Assembly: GCA_002712005.1 (NCBI GenBank)
Contig: PASP01000012.1
Span: 1-64,000, forward strand
From: Halobacteriovoraceae bacterium
GTDB taxonomy: Bacteria > Bdellovibrionota > Bacteriovoracia > Bacteriovoracales > Bacteriovoracaceae
DNA: 64,000 nt
Direction of reading: 5' to 3'
Shown here: positions 43,507 through 52,920 of the stretch, piece after piece
How positions within the stretch are numbered: the first letter of the stretch is position 1
How the letters are laid out: the number at the start of each line of letters is the position of its first letter
Made by a program: the position numbers and the translations under genes
The notes under the pieces: generated by a model
Told to the model about the DNA's origin: nothing
What the model saw: the letters and a program-made list of their open reading frames with translations, nothing else
The model's database searches: none

Positions 43507-44469
43507 CTATTTTATCGTCACTTCTAAAGCACTGGGATTAATCTTGAGAAGATTAACTCCCTCTGGCAGCTCTGCTTTGAGTTCCACCTTGTGCACACCT
43601 TTTTTAAGCGAAACGAGATTACCAATAACTAAAATATCCGAAGGAATAATTTGATCCCTCTTATCTGTGGACACAAGAATATCCACGCTCACTTTCTTGC
43701 GATTAGCTTGATAGTTAGAGCCTTTAGATAAGAAACTCACTTCGACATCATTTAGGGTAAGATTCGCTTTATTTGGTCTAATTGTATAATAGAAACTTAT
43801 ATCTTTTAAGTCTTCAATTTCAATTCTTGAATCAATAGGCTCAAGTTTAAGCTTTAACTCACCATTTCCATCAAGTCCTTCCAAATCGAGAGGTAATGTA
43901 TTGAGGAGCGTCACTTTCTTGATGGCATGATAGGGCCCACGAATCATAAACTCACGGGGAGTAAATTCTTTATTAATGAGCTTCAGATCCTTACCGACTT
44001 CACCCACAGTTCGTAGACGAACGGGCACTTTCTTCTTAATTTCTCGCTCTAGAGAGAGGACAACTTGCTGGGGTGAAATCTCTTGAACTTCGATTCCAAA
44101 AGGAAGTTGCACCATGGAGGGATCGAAAGTCACAGCAAAGGTCTCCTGATCATAGGGGTAATCCCGTAAATCGATGACCATCTTTTCCTGTGTCAGATCA
44201 AGATTTTGCACAAAGGCCCTGGAGCCTTTCACTTTTACTTTTACGTATTTTGGAATTTCCACATTGATCGCTAAATCTGTCGGAGTGATAAAGACTAACT
44301 CTACCCTTCTTTCTACTTCGAGAGGCTCTGAGTTGAGTACATAGAACCATAGTGAAATAGCGATAAAAAGTGAGAGTAATTTTAAGACATGTCGAGAGCT
44401 TGCCGAATTATGATTATTCTCATCTTTCTTTAATTTCTTTGTGGTTTTGGCCGTTGCCTTTTGCTTCAT
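43507..44469 (-). CDS. YbbR-domain protein (CdaR-like regulator of diadenylate cyclase)
   Basis: 320 residues. A basic N-terminus (KATAKTTKKLKK), one membrane segment (LLSLFIAISLWFYVLN, about 30-45), then YbbR beta-domains outside the membrane (VKVKGSRAFVQNLD, then VPVRLRTVGEVGKDLKL). In Firmicutes the equivalent CdaR modulates CdaA. Located between cdaA (23 bases) and glmM (12 bases). Confidence 0.85.
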   Translation of the reverse strand: MKQKATAKTTKKLKKDENNHNSASSRHVLKLLSLFIAISLWFYVLNSEPLEVERRVELVFITPTDLAINVEIPKYVKVKVKGSRAFVQNLDLTQEKMVIDLRDYPYDQETFAVTFDPSMVQLPFGIEVQEISPQQVVLSLEREIKKKVPVRLRTVGEVGKDLKLINKEFTPREFMIRGPYHAIKKVTLLNTLPLDLEGLDGNGELKLKLEPIDSRIEIEDLKDISFYYTIRPNKANLTLNDVEVSFLSKGSNYQANRKKVSVDILVSTDKRDQIIPSDILVIGNLVSLKKGVHKVELKAELPEGVNLLKINPSALEVTIK

Positions 44470-44492
44470 GATTAATAACCTTTAGCCGCGAC

Positions 44493-45296
44493 TTATCGCA
44501 TATCACTTAATTTGATAGGAGTTAGGGATTCATCTAATTTCTCGCGATTGAGAAGATGCTTGAGATACTTACGCAACGTTTTAGAATGATCACAAGAATA
44601 GAACTGCCCTCCTACGGCCAATGAAATATTTCCCTTTTCCTCACTTACCACTATGGCCACCGCATCTGTATCTTCCGTTATACCTAAAGCCGCTCTATGC
44701 CGAGTCCCTAGATGTCGATCAATTTCCACATTGCGAGTGAGAGGTAAGAAGCATCCTGCCGCTGAAATTAAGCCTTGATCGATGATCACGGCTCCATCGT
44801 GAAGAGAAGAACTCGATTGAAAGATGGCGTAGAGAAGATCCGCATGGAGTTCAGAGCGCAAGGAAGTTCCCGTGGCCATATAATTGGCCAATCCATGGTT
44901 TCTTTCGACGACAATAAGAGCTCCAATTTTTTCACGACTCAGACTTTGGCAGGCCTCTATGATTTCATTAATTTCTCTTCCTGGGATTTCTTGCTTAAAG
45001 AGTCCAAAGAAGCGCTGTCTCGTTCCGAAGGATGCTAGTGCATTACGGAATTGATCTTGGAAAAGTATGATCGCAATAATGAAGAATGAATCAAAGAAAT
45101 GATCGAGAAGCCAATTAAGTGAGTAAAGCTTATAAGAGTGACCGATCCAAAAAAGGGCAACAATGATTCCCATCCCGGTTAGCATTTGCACGGCCCTTGT
45201 ACCGTAAACAATCAAAAGACCTTGGTAAATAAGGAAGGTCACAATAAAAATATCGACAACATCTTTGATGCCCATATGACCAATAAGACCTGTCAT
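44493..45296 (-). CDS. cdaA: Membrane-bound diadenylate cyclase
   Basis: 267 residues from the ATG at 45296 (GGAG at six bases; a TTG at 45308 is in frame but overlaps that site). Three N-terminal membrane segments (about 10-85), then the DAC domain with LHDGAVIID and GTRHRAALGI, the DGA and RHR catalytic motifs. It makes c-di-AMP from two ATP. First gene of a leftward operon with ybbR, glmM, pdxJ, nnrD and tsaE; divergent from yjbQ. Confidence 0.95.
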   Translation of the reverse strand: MTGLIGHMGIKDVVDIFIVTFLIYQGLLIVYGTRAVQMLTGMGIIVALFWIGHSYKLYSLNWLLDHFFDSFFIIAIILFQDQFRNALASFGTRQRFFGLFKQEIPGREINEIIEACQSLSREKIGALIVVERNHGLANYMATGTSLRSELHADLLYAIFQSSSSLHDGAVIIDQGLISAAGCFLPLTRNVEIDRHLGTRHRAALGITEDTDAVAIVVSEEKGNISLAVGGQFYSCDHSKTLRKYLKHLLNREKLDESLTPIKLSDMR

Positions 45297-45441
45297 ATGA
45301 TTCTCCAATCCATGAAAATTAACTTATATTTTCTTATCGGGTAAAATGCGAGAAATCTAAGAAATATGCCCTAAATTCCACTATTTAGTGCTATTTTAGT
45401 GAAAAAGGAAACTATTCGTAAATGGAAAAAAGGAAAGACTC

Positions 45442-45867
45442 ATGAGGACCCAAGAAATTACGATTCCCACTTCTGGAGAGGGCTTCTACGATATTACCGA
45501 CACCATTCAAAAGGAAATCGCCAGCTATAACGCAGAGGAATCATGTCGTGAGGGTATCCTCGTTCTCTATATCCCCCATACTTCGTGTGCCCTGACCATC
45601 AATGAGTCCTATGACCCCACGGCCAAGGAAGATATGGAAAACTTTTTGAGATACCTGGCTCCAGAAAATCTTAAATTCATTCGCCATACCAGTGAAGGCC
45701 CCGATGACTCTCCTTCTCATATGAAAAGTATCCTTCTTCAAACTAGTCTGACGATCCCCATAGACCAGGGAAAGCTTTGTCTGGGAACTTGGCAGGGAAT
45801 TTACTTATGTGAATTTAGAAAGGACAATAAGAAGAGAAAAGTTTTGCTGAAATTGATGAGGGGATAA
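45442..45867 (+). CDS. yjbQ: YjbQ/UPF0047 family protein
   Basis: 141 residues. Small single-domain protein with LYIPHTSCALTINES, the conserved His/Asn block, and HMKSILLQTSLTIPI plus GTWQGIYLCEFR. Members have been reported to have weak thiamine-phosphate synthase activity; the true role is unsettled. Monocistronic, with a terminator directly after the stop. Confidence 0.9.
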   Translation: MRTQEITIPTSGEGFYDITDTIQKEIASYNAEESCREGILVLYIPHTSCALTINESYDPTAKEDMENFLRYLAPENLKFIRHTSEGPDDSPSHMKSILLQTSLTIPIDQGKLCLGTWQGIYLCEFRKDNKKRKVLLKLMRG

Positions 45868-45870
45868 AAA

Positions 45871-45893
45871 AAGGCCTTCTTTTCGAAGGCCTT
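45871..45893 (-). terminator. Terminator between yjbQ and the PilZ-GAF-AAA gene
   Basis: AAGGCCTTC / GAAGGCCTT stem with a 5-base loop; the minus strand continues with seven T. It also follows the yjbQ stop by a few bases. Confidence 0.85.
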
Positions 45894-45898
45894 GTGGA

Positions 45899-47842
45899 TT
45901 AAGCTGCTTTTTTCTTTTGATCTGGAAATTGTTCTTCAAGTCCATCAAGAACTTCACGAGACATAAGGAGCTTCTTTCGAAGAGCTTCTCGGGAGATTCC
46001 CATTTCCTTTGCCGCTTTAGACTTATTTCCATTACATCGTTTAATCTCTGCAATGATCATTTCTCTCTCCACTACCGCGACACGGTCTTTGAGAGGAACA
46101 TGGTAATCACTTACAAAAGGTAAATCACCAAACATACGCTGCTTCACCGACTTGTCGACTAAGGGAGAAGCGGCCGACTCAAGTTCAACTTCACTAATGA
46201 CGTGGGCCTTAGGGTTATAGAGAACCGCTCTTTCGACCATTGTTTTAAGTTCTTTAATATTTCCCGGCCAATCATAGTCTTTCATTTTATCCATCATTTT
46301 TGGAGCAAAAGACTTTAAGAGAAGCCCTTGTTTCTTACACTCAATCTTTAGAAAGTACTCGGCAAGAAGTTCAATATCATCCATTCTTCTTCTTAAAGGC
46401 TCCATATAAACAAAGGCCTTAGAAAGGTACTCATAGAGATCACGATCAAAGAGTCCGTCATCTACCATCTTTCCTAAGTCCTTAGTCGATGTTGCAATAA
46501 TTCTAACATCAAGACTGATATGAGGGGCCGTAGGGATTTGACGTTTAGAGAGTACCTCATAGAGATGCTCTTGATAGGCCATAGATAGAGAACAAATTTC
46601 ATGAAGAATTAAAGTTCCCCCTTGGCATTTAACGAGTTTAGATTCAGAAGGCTCACCCCATAATTGACGAGCGATCGAATCAAAATTCTTAGTATTACAA
46701 TCTACTGTTTCAAGTTCTTTAAGTCCTCTTTGTCCTTCAGCATGAAGGATATGAGAGTAGAGTGACTTCCCTACTCCACGCTCACCATGAATGAGCACTG
46801 GCTCATCGAGGTCCTTTAATTTAATAATTGAATTTCTTAGTGAACCCATGTGGGGAGTTTTTCCAATAAGGGCAAACTTACGATCATGAGGACTAGAGAA
46901 ACGACGAATCTGAGAAGAGTCACTCATTGGATTATACTTATGAAATACAGAACTAAAAACCAAGGCCAAGACCTTCATTGTTTTTTCATCTTCCACAGTA
47001 AAACGATCTTCGTTTCTTTTGTTGATCACTTCAATAACACCAATGATCTTATCTTCGCGATTATGAATCGGATGACAGATAATTGATTTGGTTTCGTACT
47101 TATACTTCTTATCGAAGAAATCATTGAAGCGACTCTTATCACTAATCGTATCAATATTTAGAGCAACTCCCGTCGTAAAAACGGAACCGGCAATCCCTAA
47201 ACGATAATCGAATTTTAAATTTTCTTTCTTCACCCCTAAAGCAGCTACCGCTTCAAGCTCATTGGAATCAGGATTAATGAGAAATACCGAGGCACGATTC
47301 GCATTAATTACGCGAACAACCTCTTCTAACATATTTTCTAGAAATCCCTCTCGGTCACCAAAGTGAGTAATATCTTTAAAGAGAGAAAGAAGCAGAGAAA
47401 ACATTTCAAAACCATCAGAGGCCTTGGTATATCTTTCTTTTAGAGCGGAGTCGATTAAACAATCTTTAAGTCTCTCTGAAGAAAAGCTTAGAATAAATTG
47501 CTGAAGAAATTTATTAATCTTAGGCTCTTCATCAATCTCAATACCGTAGACGATTTCATCATCTTCAATATCATTACAAAAGGCCCTAACCACTCGACCA
47601 GTAAGATCAAGATGATATTTTTTAAACTGAAGGGAAATAACAAGTTCCGTTCCCACAGAAATTCTCTCATTCGTTCTAAAGCCTAAACCGGTTAGAGAAA
47701 TATCTAAGAGAACTGCATCTTCAATATATTCATTCTTTCCAACAACCGTTTCTTTCTCCACTAGAAAACGCAGATTATCGGCCTTTTCAACTGGAATTCT
47801 AAACGACTGGTAAAATTTAAACTCAGAAAAACTAGCGAGCAT
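45899..47842 (-). CDS. PilZ-GAF-AAA-Fis regulator with a degenerate AAA domain
   Basis: 647 residues. N-terminal PilZ-like domain (about 10-120: LLDISLTGLGFRT, then VVRAF), GAF domain (about 165-310: RASVFLINPDSNELEAVAAL, then GVIEVINKRNEDRF), AAA domain (about 325-550) and Fis-type helix-turn-helix (about 600-640: GNKSKAAKEMGISREALRKK). The Walker A is GERGVGKS, but Walker B reads GGTLILHEI instead of GGTLFLDEI, and the GAFTGA loop that touches sigma-54 is missing: QLWGEPSESKLVKCQ replaces it. So it is probably not a sigma-54 activator and may not hydrolyse ATP normally. c-di-GMP binding by the PilZ part is possible; the RxxxR motif is not clear. Confidence 0.88.
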   Translation of the reverse strand: MLASFSEFKFYQSFRIPVEKADNLRFLVEKETVVGKNEYIEDAVLLDISLTGLGFRTNERISVGTELVISLQFKKYHLDLTGRVVRAFCNDIEDDEIVYGIEIDEEPKINKFLQQFILSFSSERLKDCLIDSALKERYTKASDGFEMFSLLLSLFKDITHFGDREGFLENMLEEVVRVINANRASVFLINPDSNELEAVAALGVKKENLKFDYRLGIAGSVFTTGVALNIDTISDKSRFNDFFDKKYKYETKSIICHPIHNREDKIIGVIEVINKRNEDRFTVEDEKTMKVLALVFSSVFHKYNPMSDSSQIRRFSSPHDRKFALIGKTPHMGSLRNSIIKLKDLDEPVLIHGERGVGKSLYSHILHAEGQRGLKELETVDCNTKNFDSIARQLWGEPSESKLVKCQGGTLILHEICSLSMAYQEHLYEVLSKRQIPTAPHISLDVRIIATSTKDLGKMVDDGLFDRDLYEYLSKAFVYMEPLRRRMDDIELLAEYFLKIECKKQGLLLKSFAPKMMDKMKDYDWPGNIKELKTMVERAVLYNPKAHVISEVELESAASPLVDKSVKQRMFGDLPFVSDYHVPLKDRVAVVEREMIIAEIKRCNGNKSKAAKEMGISREALRKKLLMSREVLDGLEEQFPDQKKKAA

Positions 47843-47974
47843 AGATATCTCCTCAACTTTGAATCTATTCGATAGTCTCTATCGGGTAATCTCTATGAGG
47901 AGTTTAGATAAAGTGCCAAACAAAAATGGCAATCTGAACAATTTTAAGGACTTACAGAAGTAAACAAGTGAATT

Positions 47975-49108
47975 TTAGTTTGATTTCGTATCCTGCTCTT
48001 CCTCTTCACTCTCCAGAGCAAAGAGACTTGAGCCTCGAACTTCTTGCATAACCGCTGAATGGACAGAACTTTTGAATAGATTCCAATAAGTTTCCACTTT
48101 GCTTGGGTCTGATGTTGGAAGCTCTAATGTATAGGTAGGAATATTGCGCTCATTGCCCGCATAATTTCCTAAGCTTCCAGGAAAAAAAGGATAATTCTTA
48201 ATGCGATAGCCTTTGGCCTGTTCACTCATTTTAATCAAGAGCTCATTGGCCTTTGAGCCCACAAGTCCACCAGTGTGAATACTTGCTGGGCCATCATAAT
48301 CGAGCATCGTGAGAGGGGCATGAACACTAAGAATTTTATCAGGAGTATACTGGTCGATGAGATCCACTTGAAAACCTGTTTCAGGCTCACTGCCCGCCTT
48401 CACACCTGGAAAACGCCTCTTATCTTTTCGATAGCGATCTTCCCATCTCTTAAGGGCCAAACGATCAAAGTCTTCCGTTGGAAAATTACGATTAACATCA
48501 ACCCCATTTGCATTGGTTCGCGTAGGATGACCTTTAAAGTATGAGTCTGGATTAACTAAGGGGGCAACAACCACGAACTTACCTTCTAAATCAGCCGTGA
48601 CACCTGTCTTCTTATCGACGATCTTCCCTTTAGAAACATCTTTGAGATAATTGATGACGTCATAGCAGAATTTGATGGGAGTAATTTCATCCCCATGTAC
48701 TCCACACATTATGAGAGTCGTTTCTACCTTTGTGCGATCAGGTTCAAATTCTCCGAAAGTCATCCATAGAAGAGGGTCTCCTTTTACCGAGGTCCTCTTA
48801 TAGCTCCAATTCATTTTTTCACAGTTACTTTGTCCCCAGCGATATTTACCAAAGCTATTTTCAAGCTTTTGGCAAAACTTGGAGACAACTTTATCTTGGG
48901 CCGCATTGGTTTCATTAAAGTAGGGATCGACGGGCTTTACAGGGGCTTGGTTACTTTCTTTATTACTTTCTTTATTTTTGGCACTCTTATTTTCTGAGGA
49001 AGATAAGAACTCAGGCATAATCCCCTCAGAAGAACAGGAATGCATCAGCGAAGTACATAGACCTAAGAGGAGAAGAGATAGAGTCAAATTCTTAAACGAG
49101 TGATTCAT
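47975..49108 (-). CDS. Lipoprotein M14-type zinc carboxypeptidase (MpaA-like)
   Basis: 377 residues. Lipobox LMHSC with Cys25 indicates a lipoprotein. Zinc and catalytic residues: His138 and Glu141 in CGVHGDEITP, His263 in LSVHAPL, and Glu329 in YTLELPT; NPDSYFKGHPTRTNANGVDV gives the Arg/Asn substrate block. The nearest well-known relatives are murein-peptide amidases (MpaA) and M14 carboxypeptidases, so a role in trimming peptidoglycan peptides is likely. The C-terminal tail is acidic. Divergent from the ATP-grasp gene. Confidence 0.85.
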   Translation of the reverse strand: MNHSFKNLTLSLLLLGLCTSLMHSCSSEGIMPEFLSSSENKSAKNKESNKESNQAPVKPVDPYFNETNAAQDKVVSKFCQKLENSFGKYRWGQSNCEKMNWSYKRTSVKGDPLLWMTFGEFEPDRTKVETTLIMCGVHGDEITPIKFCYDVINYLKDVSKGKIVDKKTGVTADLEGKFVVVAPLVNPDSYFKGHPTRTNANGVDVNRNFPTEDFDRLALKRWEDRYRKDKRRFPGVKAGSEPETGFQVDLIDQYTPDKILSVHAPLTMLDYDGPASIHTGGLVGSKANELLIKMSEQAKGYRIKNYPFFPGSLGNYAGNERNIPTYTLELPTSDPSKVETYWNLFKSSVHSAVMQEVRGSSLFALESEEEEQDTKSN

Positions 49109-49288
49109 AAATAAAAAAAGGGTTGAGGTTAGTGAGGGTGTCCCCTCTTCAGTATCATTTCTTTAAAGTATTCCTGACTCTATTGTACCTTTATTGAAGC
49201 CAATAAAAAACCACTTATTGATAAGAGTTTTGTCTAAATTTAGTTATTTAGATGGCCCTTTTCTAACCCGGTGCATACAATAGGGCCT

Positions 49289-50209
49289 ATGGGACTTCGA
49301 AATCTTATCCTTTTCACTAGAGATTCATCACTAGCAAGTATCGTGAATATTTCCCAACTTGCTCAATCTCATCAACTCAATCTTTTTCTAAGAAATCCCT
49401 TTGAAATCTCCATTGAAGATTCGTCATTTCAGGCCCTCTTGGAAGAACAAAACTTTGAAGAAACGATAGTTCTCAATCGCTGCAGTGGCATCACCTTTGA
49501 TGATCACGATCTCAACCTCTGTGATTTTCTCGTGGATAAGGGATGTTTCTGTCCTCACAGAATTTCTTCTTTGAGAATCCTGCGTGACAAAGATCAACAA
49601 TACCTCTTTCTAAAAAAGAAAGACTATCCCATGGTCAAGACCTTCATTCATCGAGGACTTCTTACTGAGGAAAAATTAAGGAACTTTGATCTCACCACTG
49701 AAAAAAAACTGGAATCTAAATTATGGATTGTAAAATCAATAAGAGGCAATAAAGGAATTGGCATCCTAAGACTCACGACTAAAGAGCTTCTCTCATTTTG
49801 GGAAAAGGCCGTAGCTCAACGTGATCAACGTTTTTTGATTCAGCCCTTTTTAGGAAGGGAGCCTCACTCTCATGAAGGCGCCAGAGAAATAAGAATTCTC
49901 AATTTAGGAGAGAGAAATTTTGCGGTTGAAAAAGAACAAGGATCCAACTGGAAAAAGAATGCTCAATTCTCTTCCTTTAAAGAAGCCTCAATTAAGGAGA
50001 GCGAAAGAAATCACCTCTTTCACCTTAGTGATAAAATAAAAGAAGATTTATCCCTTCCCCACATGGCCGTAGACTTCATTTGGAATTCTCTCAATCAAAG
50101 ATGGGAAATCCTTGAGGTCAACACTCATCCCGGATTAGAGGCCAGTAGCGAGGCGCTGGGAACTTCCCTTTATCCTCTCTACTGGAATTCTATCTTGCCC
50201 CCAACCTAG
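49289..50209 (+). CDS. RimK-like ATP-grasp ligase
   Basis: 306 residues from the ATG at 49289 (a GTG at 49271 is also in frame; neither has a strong ribosome site). ATP-grasp features: WIVKSIRGNKGIGI (ATP-binding Lys and glycine loop), QPFLGREP, and MAVDFIWN ... EILEVNTHPG, which supplies the metal-binding Glu and Asn. Family members join an amino acid or peptide by an acyl-phosphate. The substrate cannot be deduced. It lies between an M14 peptidase lipoprotein and ferrochelatase, with 4 bases of stop overlap with the latter. Confidence 0.75.
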   Translation: MGLRNLILFTRDSSLASIVNISQLAQSHQLNLFLRNPFEISIEDSSFQALLEEQNFEETIVLNRCSGITFDDHDLNLCDFLVDKGCFCPHRISSLRILRDKDQQYLFLKKKDYPMVKTFIHRGLLTEEKLRNFDLTTEKKLESKLWIVKSIRGNKGIGILRLTTKELLSFWEKAVAQRDQRFLIQPFLGREPHSHEGAREIRILNLGERNFAVEKEQGSNWKKNAQFSSFKEASIKESERNHLFHLSDKIKEDLSLPHMAVDFIWNSLNQRWEILEVNTHPGLEASSEALGTSLYPLYWNSILPPT

Positions 50210-52680
50210 GCTTCAGAAGGCTTAGGTAATTTGGCCACCAAGAGCATGGGGATAATCAAGAAAGCCGCTCCGATAAAATAAGGAGAGCTTGATCCACTCT
50301 TCCAATAAAGAAGGGAGGCCAATATAGGTCCAATCACTCTGGCCAAGGCACCGAGAGAACGAAAAATCCCCACACTTCGTCCTTGATCTTGAGAAGGTGT
50401 ATAGAGACTTACTAAAGTAGTTAAACAAGGTGTGGCCATTGAACTTCCCACGGCCAAGAAGAAAAGTCCTAAATAGAGCAACCAAGTTGAATGAGCAAAA
50501 CCAATGGCGACCAAACCAGGAACGAGAAAAATTAATCCTTGGAGTGCCATTTTCTTTTCCCCTACTTGGTTGGCCTTTCTTCTCACATATCCCCCTTGTA
50601 CAAAGGCGATCAGAAGACCGATAAAGATAAACATATAGGCATTATCCATAGAAGAATAACTCAAACGCTCGGCCGCGAGAAAGGTCAAAGTAAATTCCAT
50701 CCCCGAGAACGCCATCAAAAAGAGGAAGTATCCAAAGTTGGTTAAATTCACCCCTTCATAAGGGAGGGGCTTAAAGAGAATGAAAGGATTGATACTACGA
50801 TCCGATTCATTACGCCCTCTTTTTTCAGGAGGAAGAGTCTCTTTAAATTTCTTGGAGAGCCAAATAAAGTTAATTGCCGAAAGCACGAAGGCCAAAGCAG
50901 CTGGCATACTAAAAGGGTTCACTCCATAGGCCACTAAAGAGGGATAGATTTGAGTCAGATCAATTAAACTTAGAATCCCACCCATTGCAGGTCCAATGAT
51001 GAATCCAAAAGCAAAGGCAATACCAATGATGGCCATTCCTCGTGAACGATTTTGTCGTGTCGTAATATCTCCCACAACTGCAGTTGCCGTAGAAATATTT
51101 CCTCCCATAATTCCCCCAATAAAGCGGGCCAAAATGAGAAGAGTAAAGGAGCCACTGAAGAACCAAAGAAGATAACTTAAGGCCAAGAAGAAAACAGAAA
51201 TCATAAGAACCGGTTTTCTTCCAATGCGATCAGAAAGAGTTCCCCAAATAGGAGCGGCAATAAATTGAAGTAAACTATAAATAGCTCCGAGGGCCCCTCC
51301 AAAGAGAACGATCGCATTCATATCCGCTCCCCCAAGTTGGGTCAAAGACGTAATCGATCCAAATATGGCCTGAAGAAAGTAATTGTCCCCATCAACCGTT
51401 AGGTAGTGCTTAGCGAGAGCAGGAAAGAGCGGGAAGATGATGGAAAAACCAATGAGATCGAGAAATAATGTCAAAAAGACAATCTTTAATGTCCCCTTTG
51501 CCTCACTAGATAATCCGGGCTTCTCCATTTTAACTTCTTCCATATTCTTATAATCCTCTTTTTCCATTTGATAATATTGCTCGTAAATTTCACTTTGGCT
51601 TGATTCACAATGATGGGTAATGAGCTCAGCAAATCCTTCACACCAATGATCATCATCATTAAGGCAAGGGATGAATTGAACCTTCCCTCCTAACTCTTCA
51701 ACCTCTTCTCCCAATTCATTTCCGATCTCATCAACAGTCTCTAAACAGTCCGCAACGAAAGCAGGACAATAGACTGCAATCCTCTTACTTCCCTTCTCAA
51801 CCAGATCACAGCAATAAGCATCCGTATAAGGAGTGAGCCATTCTTCGGAACCAAATCGAGATTGAAAGGTCATATGGATGCGCTCTTTATCAATTCCCTC
51901 GATTGAACGAACGAGCAGAACAAAGGTTTCATAACAGTGACGATAATAGGGATCTTCCTTATCTATCACTCTTCGCTTTGGAATTCCGTGAAAACTGATC
52001 ACCAGCTCATCTGTTCCACCATCGCGATCCTTGAATTCACTTAAGAGAGAATTAATTTGTTTAACCGAGATATCGATAAAACACTTGGCCCTATGAAAGT
52101 CCGTAAAGAACTCAAAAGGTGGGATCTTCACGCGCTTTTCAAGCTCTTTGGCAAAGCCATCCATTCCACTAGCAATGGTGGCCTCCGAATATTGAGGAAA
52201 CATAGGAATGGCCAAAAGCTTAGTTGCCGGTTGAATCGACTCTCCCTTTTCTGCTCTTTTTAGATCCTCTTCCCAAGAGTCCCAGACATCTGAAACTCGC
52301 GGACTCGACAATAAGAAAGCGTGATTAATTTCAATCGTATGCTTTGCCTGCTCAGACAGGTATGATTCAACCTTCTTAGCAAAGCTCTCTGTAATGGTGA
52401 TTAATGGAAAACTCTGAGTTTTTTCATTCCAAATTCTTGAATAGGCCTCTGCACTTCTCTTAGGTCTAAAGGGAAGAACAAAGAGATTAAGAATCAATTT
52501 CCACAAAATGGGATTAATATCCACCACTCGGGGATCCCCTAAGAATTCTCTTAAATACTCTCTAACATGGGAAACTTTTGGAGACTTAGGCGATCCTAAT
52601 TGGACCAAAACGACTTTCGTCTTCCGCTTTTGTTGATTGGATTCACGCAGTGACTTTTCCTTATCAATCGTGTGGTTCAT
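50206..52680 (-). CDS. hemH: Ferrochelatase fused to an MFS transporter
   Basis: 824 residues in one frame. Residues of about 20-360 are ferrochelatase, which inserts Fe2+ into protoporphyrin: VLVQLGSPKSP, active-site His231 in ISFHGIPKRR, TFQSRFGSEEWL, and Glu314 in FVADCLETVDEI. A linker (about 361-395) leads to a major-facilitator domain with about 12 membrane segments (DLIGFSIIFPLFPALA, the loop GTLSDRIGRKPVLM, then GIAFAFGFIIGP), like DHA1/TetA-type exporters. Separate proteins are the norm. Internal ATGs in the linker (MEKEDYKNMEEVK) could also start the transporter alone. Haem or porphyrin export coupled to synthesis is an inference. Confidence 0.92.
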   Translation of the reverse strand: MNHTIDKEKSLRESNQQKRKTKVVLVQLGSPKSPKVSHVREYLREFLGDPRVVDINPILWKLILNLFVLPFRPKRSAEAYSRIWNEKTQSFPLITITESFAKKVESYLSEQAKHTIEINHAFLLSSPRVSDVWDSWEEDLKRAEKGESIQPATKLLAIPMFPQYSEATIASGMDGFAKELEKRVKIPPFEFFTDFHRAKCFIDISVKQINSLLSEFKDRDGGTDELVISFHGIPKRRVIDKEDPYYRHCYETFVLLVRSIEGIDKERIHMTFQSRFGSEEWLTPYTDAYCCDLVEKGSKRIAVYCPAFVADCLETVDEIGNELGEEVEELGGKVQFIPCLNDDDHWCEGFAELITHHCESSQSEIYEQYYQMEKEDYKNMEEVKMEKPGLSSEAKGTLKIVFLTLFLDLIGFSIIFPLFPALAKHYLTVDGDNYFLQAIFGSITSLTQLGGADMNAIVLFGGALGAIYSLLQFIAAPIWGTLSDRIGRKPVLMISVFFLALSYLLWFFSGSFTLLILARFIGGIMGGNISTATAVVGDITTRQNRSRGMAIIGIAFAFGFIIGPAMGGILSLIDLTQIYPSLVAYGVNPFSMPAALAFVLSAINFIWLSKKFKETLPPEKRGRNESDRSINPFILFKPLPYEGVNLTNFGYFLFLMAFSGMEFTLTFLAAERLSYSSMDNAYMFIFIGLLIAFVQGGYVRRKANQVGEKKMALQGLIFLVPGLVAIGFAHSTWLLYLGLFFLAVGSSMATPCLTTLVSLYTPSQDQGRSVGIFRSLGALARVIGPILASLLYWKSGSSSPYFIGAAFLIIPMLLVAKLPKPSEA

Positions 52681-52768
52681 TGCTGAGCGCTCCTGAGCTT
52701 AATCTCTATCTCTCTTACGATAAATAAAGCTAGAAAAGTCTTAAGCAAGAAGAGTTCATGACCCATTC

Positions 52769-52790
52769 ACTTTACTTTGACTTTACTTTG
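52769..52790. repeat. Tandem 11-base duplication
   Basis: ACTTTACTTTG occurs twice back to back in the region between the ferrochelatase-MFS gene and queF. No other feature was recognised in this 240-base gap. Confidence 0.7.
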
Positions 52791-52920
52791 CCTCAAATTA
52801 AGCCGATAAGAGGTTAAATCATAGAATAAATTTTTTGGAACCATAGCATAGGGACCACCACTTGAATATTTTTTAGGCTAGGGAAATTTTAGACTACCTG
52901 GCCAGCATTGGAGAATAAGC

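Noticed and set aside
45899-47842. Annotation as a sigma-54 activator
   Set aside because: The GAFTGA loop is absent and Walker B is altered, so the usual name would mislead.
52800-52920. preQ1 riboswitch upstream of queF
   Set aside because: An AGAGG-like stretch and an A/T-rich tract occur, but the pairing CCUCU and the conserved A-rich tail of the class I aptamer could not be found.
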